In this document: in pieces, positions 1 to 7,646 of the stretch
Position numbering within the stretch: the first letter of the stretch is position 1
Layout of the letters: every line of letters starts with the position of its first letter
Assembly: GCA_002395085.1 (NCBI GenBank)
Contig: DGVV01000145.1
Location: 1-31,145 of the forward strand
From: Ruminococcus sp. UBA4275
GTDB lineage: Bacteria; Bacillota; Clostridia; Oscillospirales; Ruminococcaceae
Direction of reading: 5' to 3'
Length of the DNA: 31,145 bases
The notes under the pieces: model-generated
What the model was told of the DNA's origin: nothing
The model's input: the letters and a program-made list of their open reading frames with translations, nothing else
Database searches by the model: none
Made by a program: the position numbers and the translations under genes

Positions 1-20
1 TACCTTTATCGACAAGCTGA

Positions 21-53
21 AACGGAGAACCGCAGACACGGTTCTCCGTTTTT
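21..53 (+). terminator. Rho-independent terminator of a gene lying left of the window
   Basis: An 11-bp perfect stem (21-31 with 40-50) with an 8-nt loop is followed by a T-run at 49-53 in the plus direction. It fits the end of a rightward gene outside the window; a plus-strand frame with a TGA at 18-20 could be the last codons of that gene. The T-run is on the wrong side to serve engB well, although convergent genes often share such hairpins. Confidence 0.7.
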
Positions 54-59
54 GTTGTA

Positions 60-656
60 TTATTCACCGTCATCCGGAACGGTCACATCCTCAATGAGGC
101 TGCGCAGTTCCTCAACGCCCTCCCCTGTCACAGAAGAAAACACCGTGACGTGGAGATCCTCGAACTGCGGCAGTTCATCGGGCAGCGCCGCCAGACGCGC
201 CGTGCGCTCCGTTTTATTGAGCTTATCAGCTTTTGTCAGCACAATCGCAAACGGCATCTCCAGATCAATCAGGAAATTGACCATTTGCAGGTCATTCTGG
301 GTCGGCGGATGGCGCATATCAATCAGCAGCAGAACAGCGCGCAGGTCGCGGTCGTCCTGCAAATAGGCATTGATCAGCTCCTGCCAGCGCTTCAGCTCCG
401 ATTTTGACCGCTTGGCATAGCCGTATCCGGGCAGATCAGCAAAGGTGACGTGCTGGCAGCGATAAAAATTGATCGTTGCGGTCTTGCCCGGCACAGAACT
501 GACGCGCGCGAGACTTTTCCGCTGAAACAGCTTGTTGATGAGGGTCGATTTGCCGACATTGGAACGCCCCGCAAAGGCGATTTCCGGCGAACTGCACTTC
601 GGCAATTGGCTCGCCGTGCCGTATGCGGCTGCGAATTCAGCGACATTCCAGTTCAC
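60..656 (-). CDS. engB: Ribosome biogenesis GTP-binding protein EngB/YsxC
   Basis: This is a 198-residue P-loop GTPase of the TrmE-Era-EngA-EngB family, which in Bacillus is needed for late assembly of the 50S subunit. Visible motifs are G1 GRSNVGKST (30-38), G3 DLPGYGYA (74-81) and G4 TKADK (141-145). The length is normal for the family. The start codon is GTG, placed by a strong GGAGGT ribosome-binding site just upstream (about 660-667 on the plus strand). It begins 31 nt after the lon stop codon on the same strand, the lon-engB (lon-ysxC) pairing well known in Firmicutes, so it is probably co-transcribed with lon. Nothing is missing. Confidence 0.96.
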   Translation of the reverse strand: MNWNVAEFAAAYGTASQLPKCSSPEIAFAGRSNVGKSTLINKLFQRKSLARVSSVPGKTATINFYRCQHVTFADLPGYGYAKRSKSELKRWQELINAYLQDDRDLRAVLLLIDMRHPPTQNDLQMVNFLIDLEMPFAIVLTKADKLNKTERTARLAALPDELPQFEDLHVTVFSSVTGEGVEELRSLIEDVTVPDDGE

Positions 657-687
657 TAGTACCTCCGTTCTGTCTGGTCGGGTGCGC

Positions 688-3201
688 TCAGACCGGAGAA
701 GATTTCACCGTCTTGCGGCGCTCCGGATGCTTCGGGCTGAGCGGCAGCGTGATTTTCGTGGCATCATCGGGATGCAGCGGCTCAAGCTTCGTATCATAAT
801 GCGGCGGAATCAGCGCGGTCTCCAGCACCGTCTCGACCGTCTCGCAGGGAATGAAGTCGATTGCCTCGCGCACGACCTCATCCAGTTCCGCGAGATCCGG
901 CACATTGGCAGCGGGAATCAGCACCGTGCGGATGCCGTTTTTGTAAGCAGCCATAGATTTTTCCACGAGTCCGCCAATCGGCAGCACATGACCGTGCAGC
1001 GTGATTTCGCCGGTCATGGCGATGTCGTGGCGCACCGGAATCCCGCTCAGCGCAGAAACCAGCGCCGTCAGCATGGTAACACCCGCACTCGGACCGTCCT
1101 TCGGGGTTGCACCCTCCGGCGCATGAATGTGGATGTCCTTGGTCTTGAAGAGTTCGGGGTTAATGTCGTATTTCCGTGCTTTGGAGCGTGCATAGGAGAT
1201 TGCGAGCCTGGCGCTTTCCTTCATGACATCGCCCAGCGAACCGGTCACGGTGATTTCACCCTTGCCATCCATCGTCAGGACTTCCAGCGGCATCAGCACA
1301 CCGCCGACACTCGTCCATGCGAGGCCGTTGACCATACCGACGCTGTCGGTCTTAGCATAGTAATCCCCGATGAACTTGTGCGGGCCGAGTGCAGATTCCA
1401 GCAGTTCCGGCGTATAAATCACGCGGCGCATCCCTTCCGTAAGGATGGTCTTGGCGCATTTTCTGCACAGCGATGCGATGGTGCGTTCCAGTGTGCGGAC
1501 GCCCGCCTCGCGGGTATAGTAGTCAATGAGATCGTAGATGGCAGCATCCGAAATACGAATCTGCGCGGCTTTCAGACCGTTCGCCTTGATCTGCTTCTTG
1601 ATGAGATGCTCCTTCGCGATGTGGAATTTCTCCTCCCGCGTGTAGGAATTCAGCTCGATGACATCCATGCGGTCAAAGAGCGGCGCGGGAATCTGGGAAG
1701 CATTGTTGGCGGTCGTGAGGAACATGACTTCCGAGAGATCGAACGGCACTTCAAGGAAGTGATCGCGGAAGGCGTGATTCTGTGCGCTGTCCAGCACTTC
1801 CAGCAAGGCAGCGGCGGGATCGCCCTTAAAATCGCCGGAGAGCTTGTCAATTTCGTCGAGCAGAATCAGCGGATTCATGCTCTTTGCCTGCTTCATTGCC
1901 TCGATGATCCGGCCAGGCATAGCCGCGACATAGGTTTTGCGGTGGCCGCGAATCTCAGCCTCATCGCGGATGCCGCCGAGCGACACACGCACATAGCTTC
2001 TGCCAAGTGCCTTCGCAACGGACTGTGCAATCGAGGTTTTGCCGACACCGGGAGGGCCGACCAGGCAAATGATCTGCCCTTGCAGTTTGGGCTGCATCAC
2101 ATGGACGCTCATTGCCTCCAGCACGCGCTCCTTGACGCGCTTCAGGCCGTAATGCTCCTTATCGAGCAGATCAGCCGCCTTTTCGATGTCAAGCTTTTCC
2201 TTGGTATAGACGCCCCACGGCAGCGCCAGTGCAGTATCAAGGTAATTGCTGATGACATAAGCCTCCTGCGAACCGGCAGGCATTTTTGCGAGCTGTTTCG
2301 CCTCTTTCGAGAGTTTTTCCTTGACCTCATCGCTTGCATTCAGCGCGGCGATGCGCTCCAGATACTGCTGCGGATCCGTGGAACTGTCAGCATCATCGCC
2401 CAGTTCCTCCGTAATGGCACGGAGCTGTTCGCGCAGGAACATCTCCCGCTGTCCCTGATCAATGCGGGACTGCACATTGGACTGGATCTCCGCCTCATAT
2501 TTCAGAACCTCATTTTCCCGCATCAGCACGGCATACAGCATGGTAAGGCGCAGGAACAGACTCCCCTCCTCCAGCATAAGCTGGCGGTCACGGTAATTGA
2601 AATCGACATTCGACCAGATGCCCTCAAAGAGTTTCTGACCGTCCTCCTCCGAGAGGATCATCTCGGCAAATTCGCGCGGGATATTATGTGCAAGGCGGCA
2701 GTTTGTGACAAACTCCTCCTTGACGGTCTTGCAGATTGCCTGCATCTCGATCGGGTCGGTTTTGGATTTTGTATAGGTACGCAGCGCCTTGCCGGTGCAG
2801 CGCCAGTACGGCACTTCCGCATCTGGCTCCATGAATTTGTTGATGCGGATGCGGGCGATGCCTTCCACCAGCACGCGGACGGTTTCTCTGCCGCGCAGCA
2901 CCTGCCGCACCTCGCAGATCACGCCGGTACGGTACAGATCTTTTGTTTTGGGCGATGTGACAGCCTGATCGCGCTGTGTCACCAGCACAATCCTGCGGTC
3001 TGCGGCAATCGAGGCATCGACAGCCTTGCGGGATTCACTTCTGCCGATCTCGAAATCAATGACCATGTGCGGAAAAGCAACGAGTCCGCGGAGTGCCACC
3101 AGCGGGATTGCCGGTTCCAGCTTGATCTCCTCCGGCACATCTGCTGCTGCCTGCACAGATTCGTCCATGCGTTCTTCTTTCTTTTGCATTGTATTTTCCA
3201 T
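688..3201 (-). CDS. lon: ATP-dependent protease Lon (LonA type)
   Basis: This is a full-length LonA protease that degrades misfolded and regulatory proteins in the cytoplasm. In order it has an N-terminal substrate-binding LON domain starting at IPLVALRG, a AAA+ module with Walker A GPPGVGKT and Walker B LLDEID, and a C-terminal S16 protease domain. The catalytic Ser sits in PKDGPSAG and the catalytic Lys in GGLVEKS, 43 residues later, the same spacing as in E. coli Lon. The reading frame is open to an ATG at 3273, but that start has no ribosome-binding site and would leave only a few nucleotides after the promoter at 3288-3316. Internal ATGs at 3201, 3189 and 3168 are all possible; 3201 (837 residues) is chosen and is uncertain. 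None has a textbook ribosome-binding site. engB follows 31 nt downstream. Confidence 0.93.
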   Translation of the reverse strand: MENTMQKKEERMDESVQAAADVPEEIKLEPAIPLVALRGLVAFPHMVIDFEIGRSESRKAVDASIAADRRIVLVTQRDQAVTSPKTKDLYRTGVICEVRQVLRGRETVRVLVEGIARIRINKFMEPDAEVPYWRCTGKALRTYTKSKTDPIEMQAICKTVKEEFVTNCRLAHNIPREFAEMILSEEDGQKLFEGIWSNVDFNYRDRQLMLEEGSLFLRLTMLYAVLMRENEVLKYEAEIQSNVQSRIDQGQREMFLREQLRAITEELGDDADSSTDPQQYLERIAALNASDEVKEKLSKEAKQLAKMPAGSQEAYVISNYLDTALALPWGVYTKEKLDIEKAADLLDKEHYGLKRVKERVLEAMSVHVMQPKLQGQIICLVGPPGVGKTSIAQSVAKALGRSYVRVSLGGIRDEAEIRGHRKTYVAAMPGRIIEAMKQAKSMNPLILLDEIDKLSGDFKGDPAAALLEVLDSAQNHAFRDHFLEVPFDLSEVMFLTTANNASQIPAPLFDRMDVIELNSYTREEKFHIAKEHLIKKQIKANGLKAAQIRISDAAIYDLIDYYTREAGVRTLERTIASLCRKCAKTILTEGMRRVIYTPELLESALGPHKFIGDYYAKTDSVGMVNGLAWTSVGGVLMPLEVLTMDGKGEITVTGSLGDVMKESARLAISYARSKARKYDINPELFKTKDIHIHAPEGATPKDGPSAGVTMLTALVSALSGIPVRHDIAMTGEITLHGHVLPIGGLVEKSMAAYKNGIRTVLIPAANVPDLAELDEVVREAIDFIPCETVETVLETALIPPHYDTKLEPLHPDDATKITLPLSPKHPERRKTVKSSPV

Positions 3202-3267
3202 TCTGCCCTGCGCGGCGGACTGACCGACCCTGTGCCGCGTGCGCAGCCGCGGCAGGGGATCATGCTG

Positions 3268-3285
3268 TATCACTGTCTTTGACTA
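3268..3285 (-). promoter_or_regulatory. Possible degenerate CtsR-type operator at the lon start site
   Basis: Read on the minus strand, an AGTCAAA heptad is followed by a 3-nt gap with central A and then AGTGATA. CtsR operators are two AGTCAAA-like heptads with that spacing; the first heptad is perfect and the second matches 5 of 7. It lies just downstream of the lon -10 box, where a repressor would block transcription. No ctsR gene is in the window, so this is only a candidate. Confidence 0.3.
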
Positions 3286-3287
3286 TC

Positions 3288-3316
3288 ATTATACTAAATT
3301 CCGTGCAAAAAAGCAA
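3288..3316 (-). promoter_or_regulatory. Sigma-A promoter of lon-engB
   Basis: On the minus strand a TTGCTT -35 box (3311-3316) is separated by exactly 17 nt from a perfect TATAAT -10 box (3288-3293). Transcription would start near 3281, giving an 80-nt leader to the ATG at 3201. This argues against the longest possible lon start. Confidence 0.8.
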
Positions 3317-3388
3317 GTGGAAAAGGTTTCTCATTTGTGAAATTTTCCTGAAAAATGGCAAATCTGCCAGTGCAGACAATGATAAACA

Positions 3389-3418
3389 ATCTCCCGCAGT
3401 CAGAAAGCTGCGGGAGAT
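3389..3418 (-). terminator. Terminator of clpX (end of tig-clpP-clpX)
   Basis: An 11-bp stem (3389-3399 with 3408-3418) lies just after the clpX stop codon and is followed on the minus strand by a moderately T-rich stretch. It separates the clpX transcript from the lon promoter. Confidence 0.7.
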
Positions 3419-3421
3419 CCG

Positions 3422-4696
3422 TTATGCAGTGGTAATCGCGTTTCCGTCCTCATCCAGCAGCAGCGGTGCAGTCTGATTCTGCACGCATTCAGCCGTGACA
3501 ACGACCTTTGCAGCACGGGAATCAGAAGGTGCATCAAACATGGTCTGCATGAAGATGCCCTCCAGAATCGCACGAAGACCGCGCGCGCCGGTTTTCTGCT
3601 CAATGGCGCGTTTCGCAATCTCGCGGAGTGCATCCGGCTGCACTTCCAGTACAATGTCATCGTAGCGGAAGAGCTTTGCGTACTGCCGGAGCAGTGCATT
3701 TTTCGGCTCTGTGAGGATGCGGATAAGAGAATCCTCATCCATCTCATCCAGCGTCGTGATAATCGGGAGTCTGCCGACCAATTCCGGCACGATGCCGAAT
3801 TTCACGAGATCCTGCGGGATGACCTGCCGGAAGATGTTGGCAGTTTTCTCCTTTTTGGAAACGACCGGTGCATCAAAACCGAGCGCAGAAGACTGCGTTC
3901 TGTTGATGATATGGCGCTCCAGACCGTCAAATGCGCCGCCGCAGATAAAGAGAATGTTCTTCGTATTGATGTGAATGAACTCCTGATTCGGGTGCTTTCT
4001 GCCGCCCTGCGGGGGAACATTGGAGACTGTGCCTTCAATGATCTTGAGGAGCGACTGCTGCACGCCTTCGCCGCTGACGTCACGGGTCAGGGAAGTGTTT
4101 TCAGATTTACGCGCGATTTTGTCGATCTCGTCGATATAGATGATGCCGCGCTCTGCCGCATCCACATCGAACTCTGCTGCCTGAATCAGACGCAGCAGCA
4201 CATTCTCGACATCATCACCGACATAGCCGGCTTCCGTAATCGTCGTCGCATCCGCGATTGCGAACGGCACATCGAGAATTTTGGCGAGGGTCTGCGCGAG
4301 GTAGGTCTTGCCGACGCCGGTCGGGCCGAGCAGCAGGACATTACTCTTTTGCAGTTCCACATCGTCGCCGTCATCCTGCGAGAGGATGCGCTTGTAGTGA
4401 TTATAAACAGATACGGAAAGCGAAATCTTTGCCGCTTCCTGTCCGATGACATACTCATCGAGGACCTTTTTGATTTCCGCAGGCTTCAGCAGCTTGATGT
4501 CATGTTTGCCGGAAGCAGATTTGCTGCCCGCCTTGGAAGATTTTGCCTTCTGCGACATCGTATCACCATAAAGCAGTTCATAGCAATAGGTAACGCACTC
4601 ATCGCAGATGCAGTTTGAGCCAGCAGAGAAGATCGAGCTGACGCGGTTCTCGCTTTTGCCGCAGAAATTACAGATCCGGTTTCCTTTTTCAGCCAT
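3422..4696 (-). CDS. clpX: ATP-dependent Clp protease ATP-binding subunit ClpX
   Basis: This 424-residue AAA+ unfoldase recognises tagged or damaged proteins and threads them into ClpP. An N-terminal zinc-binding domain carries C9/C12 and C31/C34. Walker A GPTGVGKT lies at 124-131 and Walker B IIYIDEID at about 185-192. The tripeptide LGF near residue 283 corresponds to the IGF-type loop that docks on ClpP. Length and domain order are standard. The start is supported by an AAAGG site about 10 nt upstream. It follows clpP after 34 nt on the same strand, the usual clpP-clpX order, and a terminator lies directly after the stop codon. Confidence 0.97.
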   Translation of the reverse strand: MAEKGNRICNFCGKSENRVSSIFSAGSNCICDECVTYCYELLYGDTMSQKAKSSKAGSKSASGKHDIKLLKPAEIKKVLDEYVIGQEAAKISLSVSVYNHYKRILSQDDGDDVELQKSNVLLLGPTGVGKTYLAQTLAKILDVPFAIADATTITEAGYVGDDVENVLLRLIQAAEFDVDAAERGIIYIDEIDKIARKSENTSLTRDVSGEGVQQSLLKIIEGTVSNVPPQGGRKHPNQEFIHINTKNILFICGGAFDGLERHIINRTQSSALGFDAPVVSKKEKTANIFRQVIPQDLVKFGIVPELVGRLPIITTLDEMDEDSLIRILTEPKNALLRQYAKLFRYDDIVLEVQPDALREIAKRAIEQKTGARGLRAILEGIFMQTMFDAPSDSRAAKVVVTAECVQNQTAPLLLDEDGNAITTA

Positions 4697-4730
4697 ACTC
4701 TGGAACCTTTCTATCGAACTTCAAAAAACC

Positions 4731-5321
4731 TCAGCGTTTGGTGACAACCTTGTCAATCAGGCCATACTTCATTGCTTCCTCAGCGGTCATGAAGTAATCG
4801 CGTTCCACATCGCGCTCAATGTCTGCGAGGGGCTTGCCGGTGTTCTCAGAGAGGATGCGGTTGAGGTTGCCCTTGGTGCGCAGAAGGTTATCGGTGCGAA
4901 TCTTGATGTCCGTCGCCTGACCGGAGATGCCGCCGCCCATAATCAGCGGCTGGTGAATCATGATCTCGCTGTTCGGCAGAGCCATACGCTTGCCCTTTGC
5001 GCCGGAGGAAAGCAGGAGTGCGCCCATCGAGGCGGCAAGGCCGATACAGATGGTAGCGACATCGCACTTGATATACTGCATGGTGTCATAGATTGCCATA
5101 CCGGCAGTTACAGAGCCGCCGGGGCTGTTGATATAGAGTGAAATATCTTTGTCAGGATCCTGACTCTCCAGGAACAGGAGCTGTGCAACGACAAGGCTTG
5201 CCGTCACATCATTGACATCCTCGGAGAGCATGATGATGCGGTCATTGAGCAGGCGGGAGTAGATGTCATAAGCCCGCTCGCCGCGGTTCGTCTGTTCGAT
5301 AACGGTTGGGACAAGACTCAT
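4731..5321 (-). CDS. clpP: ATP-dependent Clp protease proteolytic subunit ClpP
   Basis: This is a 196-residue serine peptidase that forms the barrel chamber of ClpXP. The catalytic triad is visible: Ser98 in the LAASMGA loop, His123 in MIHQP and Asp171 in ERDVERD. The open frame extends 28 codons further upstream, but the start at 5321 is preferred because it has an AAAGGA site about 10 nt upstream and begins with the family-typical MSLVPTVIEQT. It sits between tig and clpX, the common Firmicutes order. A strong perfect hairpin lies in the 139-nt gap between tig and clpP. The gene is complete. Confidence 0.97.
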   Translation of the reverse strand: MSLVPTVIEQTNRGERAYDIYSRLLNDRIIMLSEDVNDVTASLVVAQLLFLESQDPDKDISLYINSPGGSVTAGMAIYDTMQYIKCDVATICIGLAASMGALLLSSGAKGKRMALPNSEIMIHQPLIMGGGISGQATDIKIRTDNLLRTKGNLNRILSENTGKPLADIERDVERDYFMTAEEAMKYGLIDKVVTKR

Positions 5322-5391
5322 AGCAGCGTCATCCTTTCTGAAAACGTGCGCTTTTTCGCGCAAAATCGGGATTCCGTTATAAAGCAATGTT

Positions 5392-5431
5392 CGGTTTCTG
5401 CCCATTCAGGAAAGCGAATGGGCAGAAACCG
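5392..5431. other. Perfect 16-bp hairpin between tig and clpP
   Basis: Positions 5392-5407 and 5416-5431 are exact inverted complements around an 8-nt loop. On the minus strand the hairpin lies 29 nt after the tig stop codon, but no T-run follows it, so it is not a standard terminator. It may be a partial terminator, an mRNA processing or stability element, or an attenuator that sets the clpP level relative to tig. A second small hairpin (about 5347-5361) lies close to the clpP ribosome-binding site. Confidence 0.65.
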
Positions 5432-5460
5432 TTTGCAAACATTTGTGTAGGGCGTGCCGA

Positions 5461-6822
5461 TCAGGCTTCCTCAGAAGCCTCAGCGGTCTCAGCCTCAGCA
5501 GCGGGAGCTTCCTCCTCATTCTGCTCAGCGAGATCGTTATCGACGACTGCGTTGTTCTTGATGAACTCCACGACCTTGGTAACGCGGAGGTCAAGACGGT
5601 ACTCCTCCATCGGGAGTCTGGACTTCACGAACTCAACAGGAGCCTGCATCTGTGCAGCGAAGTCGGTGACTGCCTCATCCAGTTCCTCATCAGAGACCTG
5701 AATATCCTCAAGGTCAGCGATCTTCTCCAGTGCGAGGCGAAGGGTGACTTCCTTCTTTGCACGCGGCTCATACTCATCTCTGAGCTGTTCCATCGTCATG
5801 CCGGTGAACTGGAGATACTCCTCCAGCTTGAGGTCGCCGTACTGCTGACGAAGCTGATTGCTGAACTCCTGAATCTGCTGATCAATGCGGCGGTCATACA
5901 TGACCTGCGGGATCACAGCATCGGTATTCTCGACGACGCGGTCGAGGACATAGTTCTCGAACTGGGTCTGTGCAGCCTGCTCAGCGGACTCACCGAGCTT
6001 CTTCTTCATATCGTCACGCAGCTCTGCGATGGTGTCGAACTCAGAGACATCCTTTGCGAACTCGTCATCGACTTCCGGCAGCTCCTGCATGGTGATGCCG
6101 AGCAGCTCAACCTTGAACACAGCAGCCTTGCCTGCATAGCGGTCATCGCCGTACTGCTCCGGGAAGGTGACGTTGACATCGAACTTCTCACCGATGTTCT
6201 TGCCGACGATCTGATCCTCGAAGCCGGGGATGAACTGACCGCTGCCGAGGCGGAGCGGATACTCCTCGCCCTTGCCGCCTTCAAATGCGACATCGTCGAT
6301 GAAGCCCTCGAAGTTGATCTTGACCTCATCACCGAGCTGTGCAGCGCGGTCATCGACATCGACAACTCTTGCCTGACGCTGTCTGAGCATCTCGATCTGC
6401 TGGTCAATATCTGCATCGGTGATCTCACGGACCTTCATCGGTGCGTGGATACCCTTGTAATCGGAAACAGTCACTTCCGGCTTGGTGATGAGGGTAGCCT
6501 TGCAGACAGCGCCCTCCTCCTTGGAAACCGAAACGATCTCAACAGAAGGTCTGTCGATGATGGTGAGGTTCAGCTCCTTGATGATACCGTCCAGCTCCTC
6601 AGGAAGCAGGGAGTTGATTGCATCCTCGACGAAGACCTGCTCGCCGTAGAGCTTCTCGACCATCTTGCGCGGGACCTTACCCTTGCGGAAGCCCTTCACC
6701 GCGATGTCCTTCTTCTGGCGCTGATACACGCGCTCGCAGGCAGCCTCCAGTGCCTCGGCATCAAAGGAGAAGGTGACCTCTCTCATATTCACATCTGTTT
6801 TGACATCAGATACCAGACTCAT
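5461..6822 (-). CDS. tig: Trigger factor, ribosome-associated chaperone and prolyl isomerase
   Basis: This 453-residue chaperone binds the ribosome exit tunnel near L23 and shelters nascent chains. It has the three expected parts: an N-terminal ribosome-binding domain with a FRKGKVPR signature loop, a central FKBP-type isomerase domain (region containing GDEVKINFEGFIDD) and a long helical C-terminal domain with an acidic Glu/Ala-rich tail. The frame is open 26 codons further upstream, but the start at 6822 is clearly set by a GGAGGA site 8 nt upstream and by the family-typical MSLVSDVKTD beginning. It leads a tig-clpP-clpX cluster with its own promoter at 6889-6917. Confidence 0.97.
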   Translation of the reverse strand: MSLVSDVKTDVNMREVTFSFDAEALEAACERVYQRQKKDIAVKGFRKGKVPRKMVEKLYGEQVFVEDAINSLLPEELDGIIKELNLTIIDRPSVEIVSVSKEEGAVCKATLITKPEVTVSDYKGIHAPMKVREITDADIDQQIEMLRQRQARVVDVDDRAAQLGDEVKINFEGFIDDVAFEGGKGEEYPLRLGSGQFIPGFEDQIVGKNIGEKFDVNVTFPEQYGDDRYAGKAAVFKVELLGITMQELPEVDDEFAKDVSEFDTIAELRDDMKKKLGESAEQAAQTQFENYVLDRVVENTDAVIPQVMYDRRIDQQIQEFSNQLRQQYGDLKLEEYLQFTGMTMEQLRDEYEPRAKKEVTLRLALEKIADLEDIQVSDEELDEAVTDFAAQMQAPVEFVKSRLPMEEYRLDLRVTKVVEFIKNNAVVDNDLAEQNEEEAPAAEAETAEASEEA

Positions 6823-6888
6823 AAAAAGTTCCTCCAAATATTTGATTTTCGTCTGCGCTTTGCTTGAACGCACTTTGACAGATACTTT

Positions 6889-6917
6889 ATTATAGCACAA
6901 ACAGGAGAATTTTTCCA
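6889..6917 (-). promoter_or_regulatory. Sigma-A promoter of tig
   Basis: On the minus strand a perfect TATAAT -10 box (6889-6894) lies 17 nt from a weaker -35 box TGGAAA (6912-6917; 4 of 6 match). The predicted leader to the tig ATG is about 60 nt. No clear terminator separates it from the phosphoesterase gene upstream, so read-through is possible. Confidence 0.6.
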
Positions 6918-6950
6918 GCAGTTTTTCCGCTTTCTTCGATATGCACAGCT

Positions 6951-7646
6951 TCAGAATATTTTTTGCGGGACAAACTGTACAAAATCACTCGAAATCAGAT
7001 GATAACGGATGCCGTCGCGCTCCCCGTTGATCGCGTGACTGTGCAGCGATCTGCCGTGAACGTGTCCGTACCAGCAATCCGCGACCGGATGCCGCCACAG
7101 CACCTCCAGCACCTCGAAATTGCACGAAGAACCGTAAATTGGGGGATAATGCAGGAACGCTAGCGGTTTCAGCCCCGCATCCTCCGCAGATTTCAGCGAG
7201 ACCTCCAGCCGCTGCGCCTCCCGCGCATTGACCTTTGCATTTGCAGGCTCATCCGGCTCCATATTGACCCATCCGCGTGTGCCGCAGATGCCGTATTCGC
7301 CGTAAGCGTAGTGATTGTTGTGCAGCAGCTCCAGCGATGTCAGACCATGCTCATCGAAGTATTTGCGCATCTTTGCCATCGTGCCCCACCAGTAGTCGTG
7401 ATTGCCTTTCAGCAGGATCTTGCGTGCGCCGGGCAGATCGTTGATCCACTGAAAATCCGGCAGCGCCTCATCCATATTCATACCCCACGAACTGTCACCT
7501 GCCAGCACAATGGTATCCTCCGGCTGAATCAGATCGCGCCATGCTTTTTCCAGCCGCTGTGTATGATTCTCCCATCCGGCAAAAATGTCCATCGGCTTCT
7601 CCGCGCCAAAGGAGAGGTGCAGATCACCGATGACATACAGGCTCAC
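6951..7646 (-). CDS. Calcineurin-like metallophosphoesterase, soluble
   Basis: This 231-residue protein has all the metal-ligand blocks of the metallophosphoesterase fold: D8/H10 in GDLH, D51 in AGDSSWG, N82/H83 in GNHDYWWG, H166 in FLHYPP and H195/H197 in GHVHG. It has no signal peptide or membrane segment, so it is cytosolic; the substrate cannot be told from sequence. The start is a GTG that overlaps the thrC stop codon (GTGA), implying translational coupling as the last gene of the operon. It is unrelated in architecture to the large membrane phosphoesterase at 22265-24376, although both share the catalytic fold. Confidence 0.9.
   Translation of the reverse strand: MSLYVIGDLHLSFGAEKPMDIFAGWENHTQRLEKAWRDLIQPEDTIVLAGDSSWGMNMDEALPDFQWINDLPGARKILLKGNHDYWWGTMAKMRKYFDEHGLTSLELLHNNHYAYGEYGICGTRGWVNMEPDEPANAKVNAREAQRLEVSLKSAEDAGLKPLAFLHYPPIYGSSCNFEVLEVLWRHPVADCWYGHVHGRSLHSHAINGERDGIRYHLISSDFVQFVPQKIF

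Noticed and set aside
3202..3273. The longest lon start, at 3273
   Set aside because: It would begin a few bases after the predicted transcription start, with no ribosome-binding site, and its first residues do not resemble Lon.
532..3282. A 916-codon plus-strand frame opposite lon
   Set aside because: It lies wholly antisense to a clear Lon protease, is His/Arg/Leu-rich with no domain, and arises from the G+C-rich codon pattern. The same applies to long frames opposite tig, thrC, rnhB-rbgA, the pectate lyase and dnaK.
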